A stretch of 8,022 nucleotides of DNA. Source: Candidatus Fredericiella danica (GTDB lineage: Bacteria > Chloroflexota > Anaerolineae > Caldilineales > Caldilineaceae). The DNA lies in assembly GCA_016713335.1 (NCBI GenBank), contig JADJPH010000110.1, positions 1 to 8,022 of the forward strand. The letters are read 5' to 3'. The notes beneath the pieces were generated by a model that saw only the letters and a program-made list of their open reading frames with translations, had not been told where the DNA came from and made no database searches. The position numbers and the translations under genes were made by a program. Below, in pieces: positions 6,626 through 8,022 of the stretch (its first letter is position 1; each line of letters starts with the position of its first letter).

Positions 6626-8022
6626 ATGGATGGCGCAATAATCTTTGGTAAGCCAGCCCAGATCGGCCTATCGACGAACAAAGGGGCGCGCGACAAGCGC
6701 AACGATGATCGATCCGCGGCCTTCACAGGGACGAATGAAAGTGGTCAACCGGTGCAATACCTGGTTGTTGCCGACGGCGTCACCAGCACACATGGCGGCG
6801 ATCAAGCCAGCGATATTGCAGTGCAGCAGCTACAGAAATTACTCCAGTCGCCGGGTGATCGGCCGGTTAGCTCGCGCATCGTCGATGCAATACAGGCAGC
6901 GAACCAGGCAATTGTTGATGCGGCCGCGCAGAACCCAGAATTCAAGGGCATGAGCACGACGCTCGTGCTTGCGGCGATCGAGGGCAATTGGCTGTATGTG
7001 ATGCACCTTGGCGACAGCCGCGCCTATCTTGTGCGCGGGACGAACATCTACCAACTGACGCTCGATCACACATGGGTGCAGGAAGCGATTGACGAGGGGC
7101 GCATCACGCGCGAACAGGCAACAGTACATCCAAACCGCCATGTAATCAAACGCTATCTAGGCGTGCCCGGCAACTTGAACATCGATGGTCGCATCCTTGC
7201 GCCTGCGGCCGGCGCCACAGCCGCGCCACGGCAATGGCTCGAATTTCTCACGTTAGAGGATGGGGATGCGCTTCTGCTCTGCTCTGATGGCGTCTACGGC
7301 CGGATCGACAGCGCGGAGATCATGGCCACTGTGCGTACCAACCTGCAACGGCCGCAGCGGGCGACCGATCAACTCATCGGATTGGCGCTGAAGCGGCAGG
7401 AGCCTGACAACATCACGGCGCTGTTGCTCACCACAGGCGGCGGCGACGTTGCAGCAGTTGGCGCCCCCTGGGTCAAGTGGGCGCTGGCGGCGGCGTTTGT
7501 CGTGCTTGTTATGGGCGCCGCGTCATTTTTGGGATGTTTCGTACACCGGCGCAAGATCCCCAGCCGGAGCCTGCCGCCGGAATCACAGCCGGAGTCACCG
7601 CCGCTACGAGTGACTTGGGTCCGCCCGTTGCCGTCAGCACTGCGCCGGTCACCAGTGCGCCGCAAGAAGTCGCCGTGGTCGCCACGGCGACGCCTAGCAG
7701 CACCGCCTGCGTCACCATCTGCGTCGCCGTCTGAACCACCTGCTGCAACTTCGACGCCACTCACGGCGGCAGACGCGACCGCATCTGATCTTGCGCAGGC
7801 GCCTGCATCAGCGACCGGTTCGCCGGAACAAACGCTTGTCGAGACGGCAACAACTGGGTTGGCGGCCGGCGCGGATGGTTCACTGACCGCCACAAGTTCA
7901 CAAACACCACAGGCGGGTGCATCGTCAAGCGCAACCGCGCAACCGGCGCGTATCGCTGCCGCGCCAGGTCGTGGGACGCCGACCCCGCTGGCCGCCACGA
8001 GCACGCCATTACCATCTGCAAC
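6626..8022 (+). CDS. PP2C-type Ser/Thr phosphatase with membrane anchor, partial
   Basis: Opens at ATG 6626 with GAAGGAG five bases upstream and runs off the window (465 codons, no stop). PP2C motifs appear in order: KRNDDR (24-29), VADG (48-51) followed by an atypical VTSTHGG, MSTTL (109-113), GDSR (129-132), LDH (146-148), SDG (220-222) and PDN (260-262). The metal-binding Asp residues are present, so the enzyme should be active and dephosphorylate phospho-Ser/Thr proteins, most simply the substrates of the kinase just upstream. A membrane helix follows (about 283-303). The tail is then Ala/Thr/Ser/Pro-rich and outside the cell. Between about 7532 and 7700 the printed frame is oddly Arg- and Trp-rich, while the frame one base earlier reads like the expected tail (TPAQDPQPEPAAG, VAVSTAPVTSAP). 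Two compensating single-base errors are therefore likely, one at the T5/G3 run 7526-7533. Confidence 0.9.
   Translation, partial: MDGAIIFGKPAQIGLSTNKGARDKRNDDRSAAFTGTNESGQPVQYLVVADGVTSTHGGDQASDIAVQQLQKLLQSPGDRPVSSRIVDAIQAANQAIVDAAAQNPEFKGMSTTLVLAAIEGNWLYVMHLGDSRAYLVRGTNIYQLTLDHTWVQEAIDEGRITREQATVHPNRHVIKRYLGVPGNLNIDGRILAPAAGATAAPRQWLEFLTLEDGDALLLCSDGVYGRIDSAEIMATVRTNLQRPQRATDQLIGLALKRQEPDNITALLLTTGGGDVAAVGAPWVKWALAAAFVVLVMGAASFLGCFVHRRKIPSRSLPPESQPESPPLRVTWVRPLPSALRRSPVRRKKSPWSPRRRLAAPPASPSASPSEPPAATSTPLTAADATASDLAQAPASATGSPEQTLVETATTGLAAGADGSLTATSSQTPQAGASSSATAQPARIAAAPGRGTPTPLAATSTPLPSA

Noticed and set aside
7369..8004. A 211-residue leftward open frame opposite the phosphatase
   Set aside because: It is an Ala/Ser/Gly/Arg-rich antisense shadow of the PP2C gene and its low-complexity tail, whose catalytic motifs are unmistakable on the plus strand.
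1..8022. CRISPR array, tRNA, rRNA or insertion sequence
   Set aside because: No regularly spaced repeats, tRNA T-loop sequence, rRNA-like stretch or transposase was seen on either strand.

Overview
The window carries two divergent gene groups separated by an unusually long intergenic region, plus the 3' end of a further gene at the left edge. GC-rich coding DNA, Shine-Dalgarno sites, several WXG100-type small proteins and membrane-anchored FHA, kinase and PP2C proteins with Pro/Thr/Ala-rich outer tails suggest a bacterium. Chloroflexota (Anaerolineae/Caldilineae-like) is my best guess, inferred from protein style and not from any marker gene.

Layout. Positions 1-202 (+) are the end of a protein that finishes in a C-terminal membrane helix. 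Positions 1700 down to 100 (-) hold four consecutive WXG100/ESAT-6-like genes in one likely operon. In operon order they alternate between a canonical WIG turn and a turn where the Trp is replaced (WIG, LLG, WIG, FIG). Positions 1701-2555 have no convincing gene but contain several inverted repeats and, at 2381-2409, a good sigma70-like promoter facing right. From 2556 to the right edge (+) lie three signalling genes: a secreted vWA/Ig-like protein with one membrane helix and a cytoplasmic FHA domain; a Ser/Thr protein kinase with a C-terminal membrane helix and an outer beta-sandwich domain; and a PP2C phosphatase with a membrane helix and an outer low-complexity tail, which runs off the window.

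How they may work together (inference). Kinase, FHA phospho-reader and PP2C phosphatase make a complete write/read/erase phospho-threonine set. All three have one predicted membrane helix and an extracytoplasmic part. Next to a WXG100 cluster this resembles, in logic, the kinase/phosphatase/FHA control of type VI secretion and the FHA/kinase links of mycobacterial type VII secretion. No EccC-type ATPase or other secretion channel gene is in the window, so secretion itself is not shown.

Sequence-quality warning. Each of the three signalling genes needs at least one frame change to give a complete protein: about 2556-2602 and 4520-4527 in the vWA-FHA gene, about 6186-6220 in the kinase, and a probable compensating pair near 7526-7532 and 7690-7710 in the phosphatase. 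The sequence on both sides of every break still reads as good protein, so single-base assembly errors or very recent mutations are more likely than old decay.
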